A DNA stretch of 64,000 bases from Blumeriella jaapii. Taxonomy: Eukaryota; Ascomycota; Leotiomycetes; Helotiales; Drepanopezizaceae. Positions within the stretch are counted from its first letter, which is position 1. Each line of letters opens with the position of its first letter. The stretch lies in NCBI GenBank assembly GCA_009599575.1, contig VWND01000002.1, forward strand, positions 992,001 through 1,056,000, written 5' to 3'. This document shows, piece after piece, positions 9,839-21,700 of this stretch. The translations under genes were made by a program, and so were the position numbers. The notes under the pieces are model-generated. The model was not told the origin of the DNA. It saw only the letters and a list, made by a program, of their open reading frames with translations, and did not search any database.

Positions 9839-12800
9839 GTTGCTGACCTAAAATCAGAAAGCTCCCTTCACATGGAGATCGAGCCAGAAGTATTTAATTC
9901 ATGGACGGGTTTTTCTTTCGACGGAAATGTACTTCGAAGCTTGGATGTGTTCGGACTCAGCAATCAATGGTTGCCGTGCGAATGGATGTATTAAGTTTCG
10001 AAGAGTCCTCATCAGCCGTCCAGTCCAAAAAAAAGAACGTCGAGGATATGTAGGTTGTCTTGATCTATATGAATCGGAGTAAGGTGTTTCAAAAATCTGT
10101 CTGAATAGCCGATCAAAGAAGGGACTAGCTATTGGTTCAGATAGAGTTTGGCAAGTGGCTTTGACAATAACCGTGATCTTGGGGTATCATGCGAGCGGCA
10201 GTCAGAAGCTTGTAGTGAGATCGACGTTCAATTATAGTGTGACTTCGTCGAAACCGTCGAAACAGACTGGTAAACCTTTATTGTATCGTGCCTCCTGCTT
10301 GAACTCCAGCCTGTAGAGCTATAGCGACCAACACGGCGAAATGAATAACAACAAGGCCAGATGCTCGCTGTCACGTCCAGAGCATTGACCTTCGTAGAAC
10401 TTTTATTAATGAAACATACGAGGCGCACGCAGTACTAACATTAGAGGAGGGGTTTTCAGCAGAGTGCGACTATCCTAGCTGGAATTGTGAGCCACTTTCT
10501 GCGACGGGACTGTAATTCGTAAGCATGCGAGGGGCATAAAAGACAAGAGATCAAAAGTTAGGACGAAGACAAGGGTCTGGCACATCGACATCGTAGACTA
10601 GCTCGCATATGTGAGGCTGGTTCGGGTATGCACGATACGAGAAACATGGCCACGTTTGTTGACGGCTAGTTGAACACACACAGCAGAGGAGAGAAACCGG
10701 CGACAGGCGACCGACATGTGAATGAGGCACTACTACAGTACAGACAGTTGGAAGTACTGTAGGAGACGCAGCCGAAGCCGTTCCCATCCTTCCGCAACAG
10801 GTTGAGGGCGGTGCATGGCGCATTGAGTGATGGGACTCGACCCGTGTTTAGTGTTGAGATTGCCCCAATGCCTGCGAGAATGGCCCATGATGACTGGATC
10901 TATCCTCGGAGCTTTGTCGATAGTAGCCAAGGGTCCCGGGTCAAGCAGCGATGAACCATTTGTTCGACAGGGCCCCTGCAAAGTGGGCTTGGGGCCGTGT
11001 GGCTACCGCGTTTGGAGATGGATCCTGACGGAGATCTCGTCTAATTTCGAGATCCTCGTCTGGACTGGAGTTGTGATCTGCCCAGGGGACGACCGCTTCA
11101 CAGTACTCGGATCCATGATGTTGCAAAACGCAAAACCCGACACGGGGTGTGGCTCGCTGAAGGAGAGAACGCATGATCTCGGCACCGTATTATGCAAGGC
11201 GACCATTTTCCGCCTCTGACGCTCCTCGCAGGCTTGATTCCCTCCCCAGGCTCGAACTGCGGTTTCTACATTCTGGGGCAAGACTGTTTGATCCCAGCAA
11301 ATGCAGATACTTGTGACACCAAACACACAACGTCTGACCGCCAGGACACGGACTGGTGCAGGGAAATGCTCGGTAGTTGAAAAAGCTAGCAACAGCGCCG
11401 GCGAAGGAGCGTTCGAGATGACTTGCTGCAATCGCCTTGTCTTGAGAGCATGCATGCAGCCATGTGAAATCACGTCTAGCTCGATGATGTTGAGGAGGAT
11501 GCTATTCTCGCCGTCGTGATGCTGCCGTGGAACTGCCACTTCAACCGTCGTCGTATGCGGAGGCAGAGGCACCTGGCACTTTCTCCGAGAGTAGGCAGTC
11601 TTGAGCTTTCGAAGCTTGCTGTCCCCCCTACCGCCAGCATGGCATCCATCCACGCGGCTTGCCCTTTAGCTGGCCAGCACACAGCATGCTCTGTACACAT
11701 TGTACTGTACTGTATGTACGTGGTATTTGCCCCGGCCCTGCCCGCGCCTCCGAGTCGACGGGGTTCTTCCCATCGTTCTCCCTCTCCTTCTCCAGCTGCT
11801 GTCACGTGTGGGTGAATCAGACAACGCCGTAAGAACATGTCCGAGGTAGGGCGATTGGCTGGGCTGTCAACGGGGATTGTGTTTCATGATATGCAACTCC
11901 CGCTCGGATGATGCACCGCCCACTCGCAGATGGCCCCGATGTTCTCGACTCCGACACATCGAGAAGAAATGGAACGCTCATCGCCGCCGCCGGGCACGAG
12001 TTCGAGAAGGCGGCGAACGCGGCGAACGCGTAGCGTCGTGTTCATGCCCGTAGCCACATGGCGACTCGTCGTTGCTGTGAGGAGAATCCAGTTGACACGG
12101 CAGCCGTGGGCCTGCTGGCTGCACACAAGCATCACCACATGGGACCGCGGCGGTGCGTCTGGGATACGAACGGACGAAAGAGTTGTTCAGAGTAAGATGT
12201 TGCTCTGACGTGACTTAGCCAGGGCACCCTGAGGCAGATCGAGGCATATTTATATATAGCACAGTACGGAGTACGGTCGCCCCGTTAAACCTAGTCTAAG
12301 CTATTTTTGGTAAGGTCGTATTCGCTTGTGTGCACGTGAAGCCTCGAGAGACTGGCGTGGCCGATCGAGGCACGTGAGTGAGTGCCTTGAGAGCGGATCG
12401 CGCAGGGGCATCGATTTTTGCGTTCGATTTTCGTGTTCGATTCCGTGTGATTGAGGTCCGGAGAAGGAGTACTTGGCCTCGCCTGCGATTTGCGCCCATT
12501 TGGAGGCATTTGGCTAGGGTAGTCATTGGGTCAAGAAGGTTAGAGAGTTGTTTGTTTACCTTGATGGTGGTGAGGAGCGTACTGTACTGTACGTGTCTCG
12601 ATCGGCCATTCAATTCCGAGGTCGGTAGACTGGAAATTGAATAGCTCTAAACGGCATGTTCTTTGCCGGGCTTGTCTGAACTACAGTTCTTCTACTCGTT
12701 TTCTCAGGCGGGCTGTCTACGTGTGGGAATTCTGTGTTGTACGAAAGTACTAGTTGCTTGTTGAAGAAGCGAGACATAGCTTTCAGCATGGCAAATTCAG

Positions 12801-14141
12801 CCTATATTTGCAGCCTGCCTGCATGGAAAGCCAGTAGGAGTGTCGCATTGATAATGCCGGCTTGAGTCAGACATCAATCTGAAAAAATGTGCCGGGTTTG
12901 AGTTAAATAGCCGTGCTGCTGCAACGCAACGATGTTAGGATGTTAAGTGGGTTCCTAAGTAAGAAGTTCAAAGCGAGGAGTCCAACGTCAATTGGTCGTC
13001 CCGTCAACTGTTGATTGTGTTTTCCTTTTTTATGACCAAAACGTACCTATCGTAGTTAACACATATCTCTCGAACAATTCATCTTCTCAGACCATTCCAT
13101 GCCATCCCTCAACCAGCTCGTCTCCTCGTTCTCGGATCCTAGATCTACTCATTAACTCCACATCATGAAGCAAGCTCTGTACTCCTTTCTGCCATGCTTG
13201 TTTTCCGAACTTGTATTGGCCTCCCCATCGCAGTTCCGTCTACTATCATACCGATGTTTATTCAGACACCTACGAGACTGTCTCAGATCCGTTTAGATTT
13301 CTCGCTAATCAAGCACGATCCGAAGCTGTCAGAACTTGGAATTTGCATCTTCCGCATCCACACCTCCTGATCTACCGCACTACGTTTGCCAATTGCCGAT
13401 CGTGGTCGGCTGTTCGACGATCCAGACAATGGCCCGACGTGATGTCATCAACTGTAAGGGAAATGGTAAGGGATCCATATAGAGAGCGTTTCGTGATTTT
13501 AGCTGCAACTCTGCCCTTCCTTTCTAAATCGAGACCTCCTTGTGAAAATGCTCACAATAATTCAAAACAAACGCTCAGACCAAACACTTGAAGATAAATT
13601 GGTCCGGCAATCCATTCCAAATATCGAGACCCGAGATAAAAATTCATTCATCTATACCCCTTCTCCCCTTACAACCCTTACAACCCCGCAACCCAAGATT
13701 ACTTGCCAAGGCAGGCAAGTAGACAAGATTTTGTGGTGCTGTTTATCGTGTCGCGCTTAAGGGCATGTTTCCTATTACCGCCGCCACCACCGAGAAGCAG
13801 AAACATGATCTATCTATGCCACACATACATGGATATGCTGTCCATCTCAGGTCGCTTGGCACCGTAACGCGTCCGAAATTGAAACATGGTCTGGTGTATG
13901 TGGCTAAAGATCAGATGAAAGTGAAAAATGTTTGTCTGTTTTTATCCATTAATTCGCGCTGTTACGCCGATGTATCAACATGCTAGTTCCCAGTCTCGGG
14001 AAGGATTCAGCTTTTATGACTCAGGTAAAGTTGATAGATTTTCGTACAAATTGTCCACAGGGCGTAGCTTCCCGGCTTGCTCTAGGAGAACCAGCGCGTA
14101 GCCATTGAACTTGCTTGGAAGCAGGATAAACGAATGTTCCC
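9839..14141. other. 4.3-kb gene-poor stretch
   Basis: The left end should hold the promoter of the leftward gene at 9838, and the right end the 3' region of coq7. In between are scattered open frames up to 216 codons (11003-11653, -) with no domain, no splice continuation and ordinary-looking noise composition. Copies of the GTACTGTAC/CAGTAC word occur near 10733, 10754, 11701 and 12579. A pyrimidine-rich leader near 13070-13160 precedes a 44-codon frame that looks weakly like a signal peptide but is not convincing. Confidence 0.5.
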
Positions 14142-15096
14142 TCATATCTTTTCACTGACTCTAATCGCTGCTCTACACCCCATCCTAATAACCCCCGTCA
14201 ATAGCTCATGCGGCACCGCTCTCCTCGCATCATTTTCTACTGCATGATCTAGATGCTCTAGTTCCTCGTCTCTGATCTTCCTTACGTTCTCAATCAGATT
14301 CCTCAAATCCTCCCCTATTTCCTCCCCACTGTTCTCAAGCTGGGAGGCCATGGAGAGCAAGACGGAGACTTGCTCGTTGTAGTGCGTGCCGATCTCAGTC
14401 TCAACAGCTTCAGTGCAGGCCATTGCTGCTTCGCGGCCGAGCATGGCTGTGCCCCAGCCGAGGATGGAGGCTGCAGCCGTCCAGACGGGATACATCGCTG
14501 TGGGGCGGATGCGGTGGCGGGCGAGGAGGGCGTTGAAGGTTGAGAAGTGGGAGGCCTCTTGATCGTACCTGAAAACAAAGAAGGTCAGCCCGTTGTGTGT
14601 TGATGAGAGGAAGAGCGGGGGAGGAAATGGCGTACATATGTTTCATGAGAGGTCGAAGAGAGGGATGCGAGGAGACGACTATTGGGGTTTGGGCCTTGTA
14701 TATGATGGTTGCTGCTAGTTCGCCAGCTTGATTGACACGCAGCTGGAGACGAGTTAGAATACTACTTTCACTAGCAAGAGATTGTCTTTGGGAGTAGGGG
14801 AAGTGCTTGGGGGAACGAACTGCACTGGAAAGGAAATCTCGCTGGGCTTGGGTTAATGGTTTGGAGCGAGGCGCTGGACACGACGTAGCCTCTTTGCCAG
14901 ATTTGATTGTTGTATCTCGTGGCAAGGGAGTGACTCCATCATTATTCTGCGTGTTTGGTGCAGAGCGTCTTTGGCTTGAAGAGAGATTTCGACAGGATGC
15001 TCGAATTGGCTGATGGAGGCGAGGGACAAGAAAATCGCATACGGGCAGATGGCTTGCGGCAATGGCGGAGCGTTTGAAAGAGAAAGCAACGGCCAT
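14142..15096 (-). CDS. COQ7: 5-demethoxyubiquinone hydroxylase, mitochondrial
   Basis: Two exons, complement(14142..14568, 14636..15096), give 295 residues. The 67-bp intron runs from GTACGC to TTTTCAG. Coq7 hydroxylates demethoxyubiquinone in the late steps of ubiquinone synthesis at the inner mitochondrial membrane. The di-iron ligands are visible: the Glu in NQAGELAATIIY, the pair in YDQEASH, the Glu in ACTEAVETE, and DEELEHLDH. The hydrophobic pair MYPVWTAAASILGWGTAMLG and the C-terminal GCRAAIRVSEKI are also typical. About 100 residues precede the catalytic domain and look like a basic, Ser-rich mitochondrial presequence (FSFKRSAIAASHL). The start is the first ATG; an upstream in-frame GTG was rejected. 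The gene is divergent from rtf1. Confidence 0.95.
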
Positions 15097-15579
15097 GACG
15101 GGGCTTCGATAGAAAGTGCTGTTCACAGGAAAGCCGGATTGAAGGGGTTGGTCTCTAGATTGTTTTTCAAATTGGTCCTGGAGGCGTCAACCATTGGCGA
15201 AGCATCATCGAAGCAATTGACATCAAGCGGGGGAAGGCGGCCGCCGGATAAACGAATGCGGCTCCTGATCTAAGTTGTCTCCGCTTAACCTCAACCTCAC
15301 AGTCTCGACCTGCACCTCGCATTCACACTGGCCTCGACCGCGTCTCTGCATTTTCCCGCATATTACAATACCAACGGCCTCTTTCTACCATCTATTGCTT
15401 CATCCTGACATCTCACAGATTCTTCACACATTGCACTCAAACCGATACGCATTCACGACCAACTGCTATCTCGAAACAGTACAGTTCAGCTGCATTGCCA
15501 CAGCGCTGGTCCTACTTCTCATCCCGATTTCGACAAACACTTCACCATCCAACAACTGCATAGTCTCGGTCGCTTTGCC
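15097..15579. promoter_or_regulatory. Divergent promoter region of coq7 and rtf1
   Basis: This is 483 bp between outward-facing start codons. The part nearest rtf1 is rich in C, T and A with few G residues on the plus strand, like fungal 5' leaders. No TATA box is obvious. Open frames here are leader sequence without domains. Confidence 0.5.
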
Positions 15580-17599
15580 ATGCCGTCCTCCGAGGTGTCG
15601 GACCAGTTCGACCAAGAGCTCCTTGCTCTTGCTGGCGATGTCTCCTCCGCAGAAGAAGACAATCGACCCACGAAAGCCAAGTCCAGATCAGGCTCTCCAG
15701 GACCACGAGCTTCAAGCAAGTCCACGACAAAGAAGGTCAGGAAGATGAGCAGAAGAAATACGGACTCTGAGGAAGAGGGCGAGGCGTGAGTACCAAGACC
15801 CCGCCTGCGGTCTCTTTGATTCCTTACCGTCTCACCGTGCTTGCTCACACTCAATAGCTCTTCGGGCCACTCCTCCCCAAACTCTCTTCGATCTGCTCCA
15901 ATGGACGAATCAGACTCCGAGTCCGATGCTGGCCCTTCCTTTGTCGACGACGGCGATCGGTATCCCTTCGAGGGCAAGTTTGTGGACGCTGAAGATAAGG
16001 CGATGATAATGGCTATGAATGAGATGCAGCGTGAACAGAAGCTCGCAGATCGAGCCCAAGAAGTTGAGCGTGACCGTCAAAACAGAGCTCTTCGCCAACT
16101 CCTGAAATCCCGAGAGACCGAAAACAAGAAGCATGACAAGAAGCGCAAGGCAGGGGCAGCTGATTTAAATGAGGACCAACGCAAGACTGCTCGCCAACGA
16201 ACTAAACTCGGCGGAGGCAAGGTCGGAGAAGCAAGCACTGGCATTGACAGTCTCAAGAAGGCACGAGCTGAGAAGAACGACCGCCAACGTCGCCGTGAAG
16301 AGGACAAGAAGCACAATCAGGGTCGCGGCACTCCTCCGAGTGACTCTGATGCCGATGCCGATGCCGATAGTGAGGTTGAGTGGGACGATAAGCCTAAGAA
16401 CAAGAAGTCCGGGTCACCAGATGCTCGTGATGCCCAACTTGCCGAGCTTATCGATGTTCAAAGAGTTAAAGTTGGACGTTCTAGATTCGCTCAAGTTTGC
16501 TTCTATCCAGGGTTCGACGATGCTATTACTGGCACCTTCGTTCGCATCAGTATTGGTCAGGATGATAAGACTGGAAACAACATCTATAGAATGGGCTTAG
16601 TCAAAGGTTTGTTTTCTTATTCGTTCGAGCATTGTCCCTTTTTACTAATTCTCCTTGACAGGTTTTGTTCAGGACCGACCATATGCTATAGAATCTCCCA
16701 ATGGCAAGCTCTTGCCGACCACTCAGTATGTTCGCGCTGCTCATGGGAAGGCGGAGCGTGACTGGCCATTCATCAGCTGCTCTGACCAACCTTTCACTGA
16801 GGTTCGTAATGTTTATATCGACAAGCTACGAAATGGAATACTGACTCAGACTTAGGCCGAATGGAATCGCTACAAGCAAGCATGTATCAATGAAGGTGTT
16901 CCCCTGCCCACCAAGCCAAAACTTATCCAGAAGATTCAAGATATCAATGCCTTGATCAATCGAACTTGGACTGAGGCCGAGCTACAAGAAAAGTTGACCA
17001 AGTCCGGTGCTCTTGTCCAGAAGTATGTTCCAATCGAGCGAAACCGTCTCAACGGCTTGATCAAGGAAGCCCGAGCCAGTGGAAACGATGCCAAGGTGGA
17101 GCAATTGCAAAAGGAGCTCAACGCTCTTGAAGTGCCCAAGTTGGCCTATGGCACATCTTTGAAGCCATCTCCCAAGAAGTCTTCTGTCGCCCAAGGAATG
17201 AGTCAACAGGATCGCTTGGCGCTACTCAACCGTCAAAACCGGGCAAAGAATGCTGAGGAAGTTCGCCAAGCTCAGATCAATGAGCGTCGTGCTGCAAGAA
17301 AGATCCAAGCTGCTGTGGCCCGTGGTGAAGAAGTCGTGGAGGACCATTCGCGTCGTCTTAAGACCCGCGCTAAGTTCAAGCACGATGTCGCCGATGCTTA
17401 CGTTGAGGGCCGAAGCGGAAGCAACGCACCTGATGCTGTCAGCACCCCTACAATCGCTACCGACAAATCATCTACTCAGATCCCTGCGCTCGTCAAGCTG
17501 CAGTCTGAGAAGAAGGGCATCCCGACCCTCCGCCGACCTTTGATGGAGGATGAGATCATCAGTGCGATGGACTTAGACATCGACGTCGAAATCGTTTAG
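15580..17599 (+). CDS. RTF1: RNA polymerase II-associated elongation factor Rtf1 (Paf1 complex)
   Basis: Four exons, 15580..15785, 15858..16606, 16662..16801 and 16856..17599, give 612 residues. The introns are 72, 55 and 54 bp. Rtf1 works with the Paf1 complex in the nucleus and promotes H2B ubiquitylation and transcription elongation. The acidic, Ser-rich N-terminus (FDQELLALAGD, SDSESDAGPSF) is family-like. The Plus3 domain starts near residue 263 (ELIDVQRVKVGRSRFAQ) and runs to about 395, through YRMGLVKGF and YVRAAHGKAERDWPF. After it come WNRYKQACINEGVPLPTK and a long charged helical region. The last residues (AMDLDIDVEIV) match the usual acidic tail. All four exons join without changing frame. 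Confidence 0.93.
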
Positions 17600-18707
17600 G
17601 TTTCGCATCTTTGCGGATCTTGGATTGGAGTCGTTGTCTTTGGGATACGTTACCCATTCGTTGGATAACGGTCTCTCTGTTCATGTTTTCCGGGAAGAAC
17701 TTCTTCCTTAGGGCATTGCTTTTGTAACAATTCGCGGTATTACTGAAGATCGCCAAGGTTCAAGGTTTGTAATCGAGATTGTCTTGATTGGCTCTGATCA
17801 TTTTGGCTGACCAGATACATTTCGATCGTTTGCATGTTAAACAGGCGATACTCTGCGCTGCTTGGCGTTGAGAAGGCATGGTGTAAGGATTATCTTGCGC
17901 CAGGGGCGTTATGGTTCTTCATGTTGTATGGTATGTATGTACACTTAGAATAGAAACTTATGAGAGGCGATGAAAATCCCTTTGCACAACAGATGAAGCC
18001 TACTCAGCTTACCTACCTAGTAGCCATTGAACGCCCCCTATCGGGCAAAGAAATAAGTGACATGTCAAAGCACATCAAATTCCGTCCGAAGTCATTTCCT
18101 TAACCCAACTCTAGCCCTAGACCTACTCTTCGAATTTCCGCGACGCATTTGAAAGCCATTCCTCTTGCAGTTTTCTCTTTTCAAATGGCAAGATTCTTAC
18201 GGACGTCTGCTTCCCAGGGTTGCCAAGAGACAGTCAGTGTGCCGGTGTGTGCGGCAGCAGATAGACCATTCATTACTTTGGTTTGATTCGCAGCCGAGAC
18301 GGATATCTGCTTGAATCTATTCAAGACCCGGTTCTCTATGTAAGAAAGGTGATCTTTTCAAATACACGGAGAAATGACTCAGACATAGTAGTAACGTTAG
18401 TTCTGGATGAATGTAGCAAGGTAAGGAAGAAGTAAAAGGGGGACACAAGCAAGCAAGAAAAAGCAGGCGGAAAATATTGAAATTCGACAAGTCAAAAAGT
18501 GTAAGACGCTCACTAGCTCCGGCTCCGCTCCCAGAATACAAGAAAAAGAAGAAAAAAAAACTCCCGTTTGTTTCCGTCCCTTGCTCTTTTCTTCCCCTCC
18601 CGTGTACACGCAATGCTATGCAAGTTCCCCAAGTTTTCGATGAATCTCATTATCCAGATTTACAGTTGATCTATCTTCCATCCCATCATTAGAATGCCCC
18701 TTCCCGA
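17600..18707. other. Convergent intergenic region, 3' ends of rtf1 and PLD genes
   Basis: No gene is seen. The two flanking genes converge, so this holds two 3' untranslated regions. Short AT-rich frames at 18317-18692 have no recognisable content. Confidence 0.55.
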
Positions 18708-21700
18708 TTAGTTGCTGCGCGCGCGTGTTAGTCAACTTGTTCTTCTCTTCTGTGATAGACTGTGCACAGGAAGGACAACTTACTAGATCTGCAAAGGTGC
18801 TACTTGATCCACCTGGTACAGCCAGTTGGAATTGAGCTCCTCCTTGACCAGCCAATCGTGTGGAAACACAACAAGGTGACCCTGGATAAGGCTGAGAAGT
18901 TCCTCAACGTCTACGCTGTCTAGGAGATCATCACTTCCCGAGAACCCGCGTCGACTCCGGGCTGTGCCGCGGCGGCGCCTCTTAGTAGAGCCCCCGTTTC
19001 CGATACCGCTGCCGTTCGTGTGGCTTTTGTCTTTCTCGGTTGACGTTGAAGAGGAGAATGTGGTTTTGCGAGGTGGTTGTGTGGTTTGTTCGTGCTCTGC
19101 TGTCGGAAGACCGGGGAATGGAAATCCGTCCTCTCCAGTCGGCTGAACTGGCGGTAGTTGTTCGATTGGGTTCCCGTTTGTGGTCTTTTCATTCACACAA
19201 TCCAATTGGCCACTGAGATCTGCTTCTCGTGACCCAGATGTGTTGATCCGGTCTCTACGTCGGTTCTCGGCATCTTGTGCAATCTCAGCAACGGTTCCTA
19301 ATGGATGATTGTCTTGCCCATGGTGAACTTTCTCCGAGAGATGGTTCAGACCTTGAGAAGCGCCGCCTGTGCCTGGCATATTTGCCCCCGGAGGACCGCT
19401 CTTGCCTGGAGCCTCCTGTTCCGCACGTTCACTACTCTTGCCACCACCTTGCGCCTGGGCGAAGCGTTCAGCATATGCCACATAATCGGTATACTCGTGC
19501 CAATTCGTGACTTCGTTATCTGGATTGCACCTGAAAACTCGTCGAAAGATTTTGGTATTGTTGTCCGCGATCCGACGCCAAGTATCTTCAAAAAACGAGT
19601 CGTTCAGAGGATCTCGCATACAGTCTTTGTCCACCTGCGCATGTTTGATGTCGGCCGTGATCGGGTTGAAAGGCTTCGGTACAGCATTACCTGAAGCGTC
19701 GATGTGTACCGGGGGTCCACCAATGTCTGTGTCATCCATGGAAGGAAGAGCAGGGAGTTGAGATAATTGAGGAAGTCCAAGCTGTTCAGTTGTTCTTCTT
19801 GGCAGGCGAGGTTTTGGTGGAAGGCTGTTATTGCCACCAGTTTCTTCCATGCTCCCACGAGATTCTCGTTGAGGGCGTCGTGAATGCGGTTTTGCTGGGT
19901 GGTCCAAAGATCCTTTTCCTTCAGAAGCGATGTTGGTGAGAAGTACCTCACGACCTCCACCAACCAAGACCGAGTCTCTGCCAAGATCCTGGCCAGTTTC
20001 TTGGGCTGCTTTCCATTGATCTGTGCCCTCTCCTGCTACCTCAGCGGCATGACTTAAATTGCCCGTGACTCGTTTGTCATATGTCACAGGTTTGTAGCTT
20101 TCGGCTTCCAAGTTTGGATTGTCCCCCTGCTCCCAGTCCACATCATGATTGAAGCTGTGTAGTCCTTCAATGTTGGCAGCATCAATAGCATGTTCCGCAC
20201 TTGGCTGTGGCGTAGCAACACTGTCGCTTGAAACTTGGTAGATTCCGCTCATTCGGATCTCGTAGTCTGCCTCTTCCTTTTCCAACTCGGCTTTCCGTCT
20301 TCCTCCAGCACAGCGTCGACATCAACACCCAGGTGTTCTCTCATCAAGCGCATTCGCAGTGTATGGGCAAAGCGTCCTACAAGATATGGTTCACCGTCCA
20401 TCGTCGACCACAACATGTCTGTATCTCGAACGACAGCCGCGCATTCAGAGTCTCTGCTCCCGAGCATGGATCGTTCGTTGATGTTGGCAGACCCAATTAG
20501 TGCGATCCGATCATCGACGATGATAACTTTGGCATGGATGTACAGCTGCTCCGTTACGAGCATTTTCTGGGGTCCAATCCGGCCCCATGATCTGAGACTA
20601 TAGAATTGAACATAGTCCTCGGGGTCAATACCGTGAGCCCTCAGGCGTCCAAATATCGAAGATTCGCCGCGAGAAATACTTCGGAATTGACATTGCATAA
20701 TCAGTCTCACACTAGTACCTTCGGCTTCGTCAACGGTGTTCTGGAAACCTGGCATCAATGGGATCAAAATGACAGCACGCCAGCTCTCATTGTTGTTGAA
20801 AGCTCGAATAGCGCGTTCGACAATGGCATCACCAATTTTGTTAATAATCTTGACATTCATGGTTTCGGTGCTGGTGATGAAGAACTGGTTCTCCATGTAG
20901 ACAAAATGCTCTGATTCCTCGATCATTTTGCAGTAAGCAGTCATGATGCTATGCTCGACTTCTGTAAGCCCCAGAGACCAATCGGAAGCAGATCGCAAGA
21001 TTTGGACCTCGCAGGTACCAGTGAGACCAGAAGCCTCAAGCTGGGCAGTCGTGTAGTCAGGTGGGGGCAGAAGAAATGGGGTAGGCCTGGTCGGCTTCCG
21101 TCCTCGAAGCACATAATTCCACCTCTGAACGAAGTGACGAGTCAGATCTCTCGCAGCCTGACCAACAACCTGCATAGAAACATCGTGCCATGGCATTCTA
21201 GGGGTCTTGGACCGATCATACATTTCTGCGTAGGGTTCATGGAGCGCGAAGAAATCCTGTACCCGAGGATTAGAGTAGTCTTTTCCGGGCCACAACTGAC
21301 AGTGATCGGCATCCTTTGGAAGGTCTGACTGTTCGAATCCGGTGGGCTTGTCATCCACAACAGAATGCTGAGGCGTATCCCAGCGACCAAAGCAAAGATC
21401 GATACCACCCACAAACGCAACGGAATGATCCACGATACAGATCTTTTCGTGGTGTGCGAAGAAGAATTGGTTTTTCTTGAACTGGTTAGGCGACCTTTGC
21501 ACAAAGATGTTCTCGTGAAGATCCAACATTGAAAATTTGGTGAACTCCGAGTCGATCGGAACAGCGGCTTCTACATTTCTGTAGATTATGATGAAGACTT
21601 TTACGCCTTCTCTGGCCTTCCTCTGCAGAAGTCGATCAAGGCGCCACTTCTGACTGATTGCAGCCGGTCTCCGCATGTATAATTGAGGGCTCAGCCACCA

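Noticed and set aside
11003..11653. 216-codon minus-strand open frame
   Set aside because: It has no motif, no leader and no splice continuation. Its composition is like the surrounding non-coding DNA, and another frame overlaps it on the opposite strand.
13165..13299. 44-codon plus frame starting like a signal peptide (MKQALYSFLPCLFSELVLAS)
   Set aside because: The mature part would be about 22 basic residues with no support. A preceding ATG opens a short upstream frame, and no clear splice extension was found.
20249..20285. Two separate genes instead of one phospholipase D
   Set aside because: The downstream half has no start codon of its own near the junction, and both halves match one continuous family protein.
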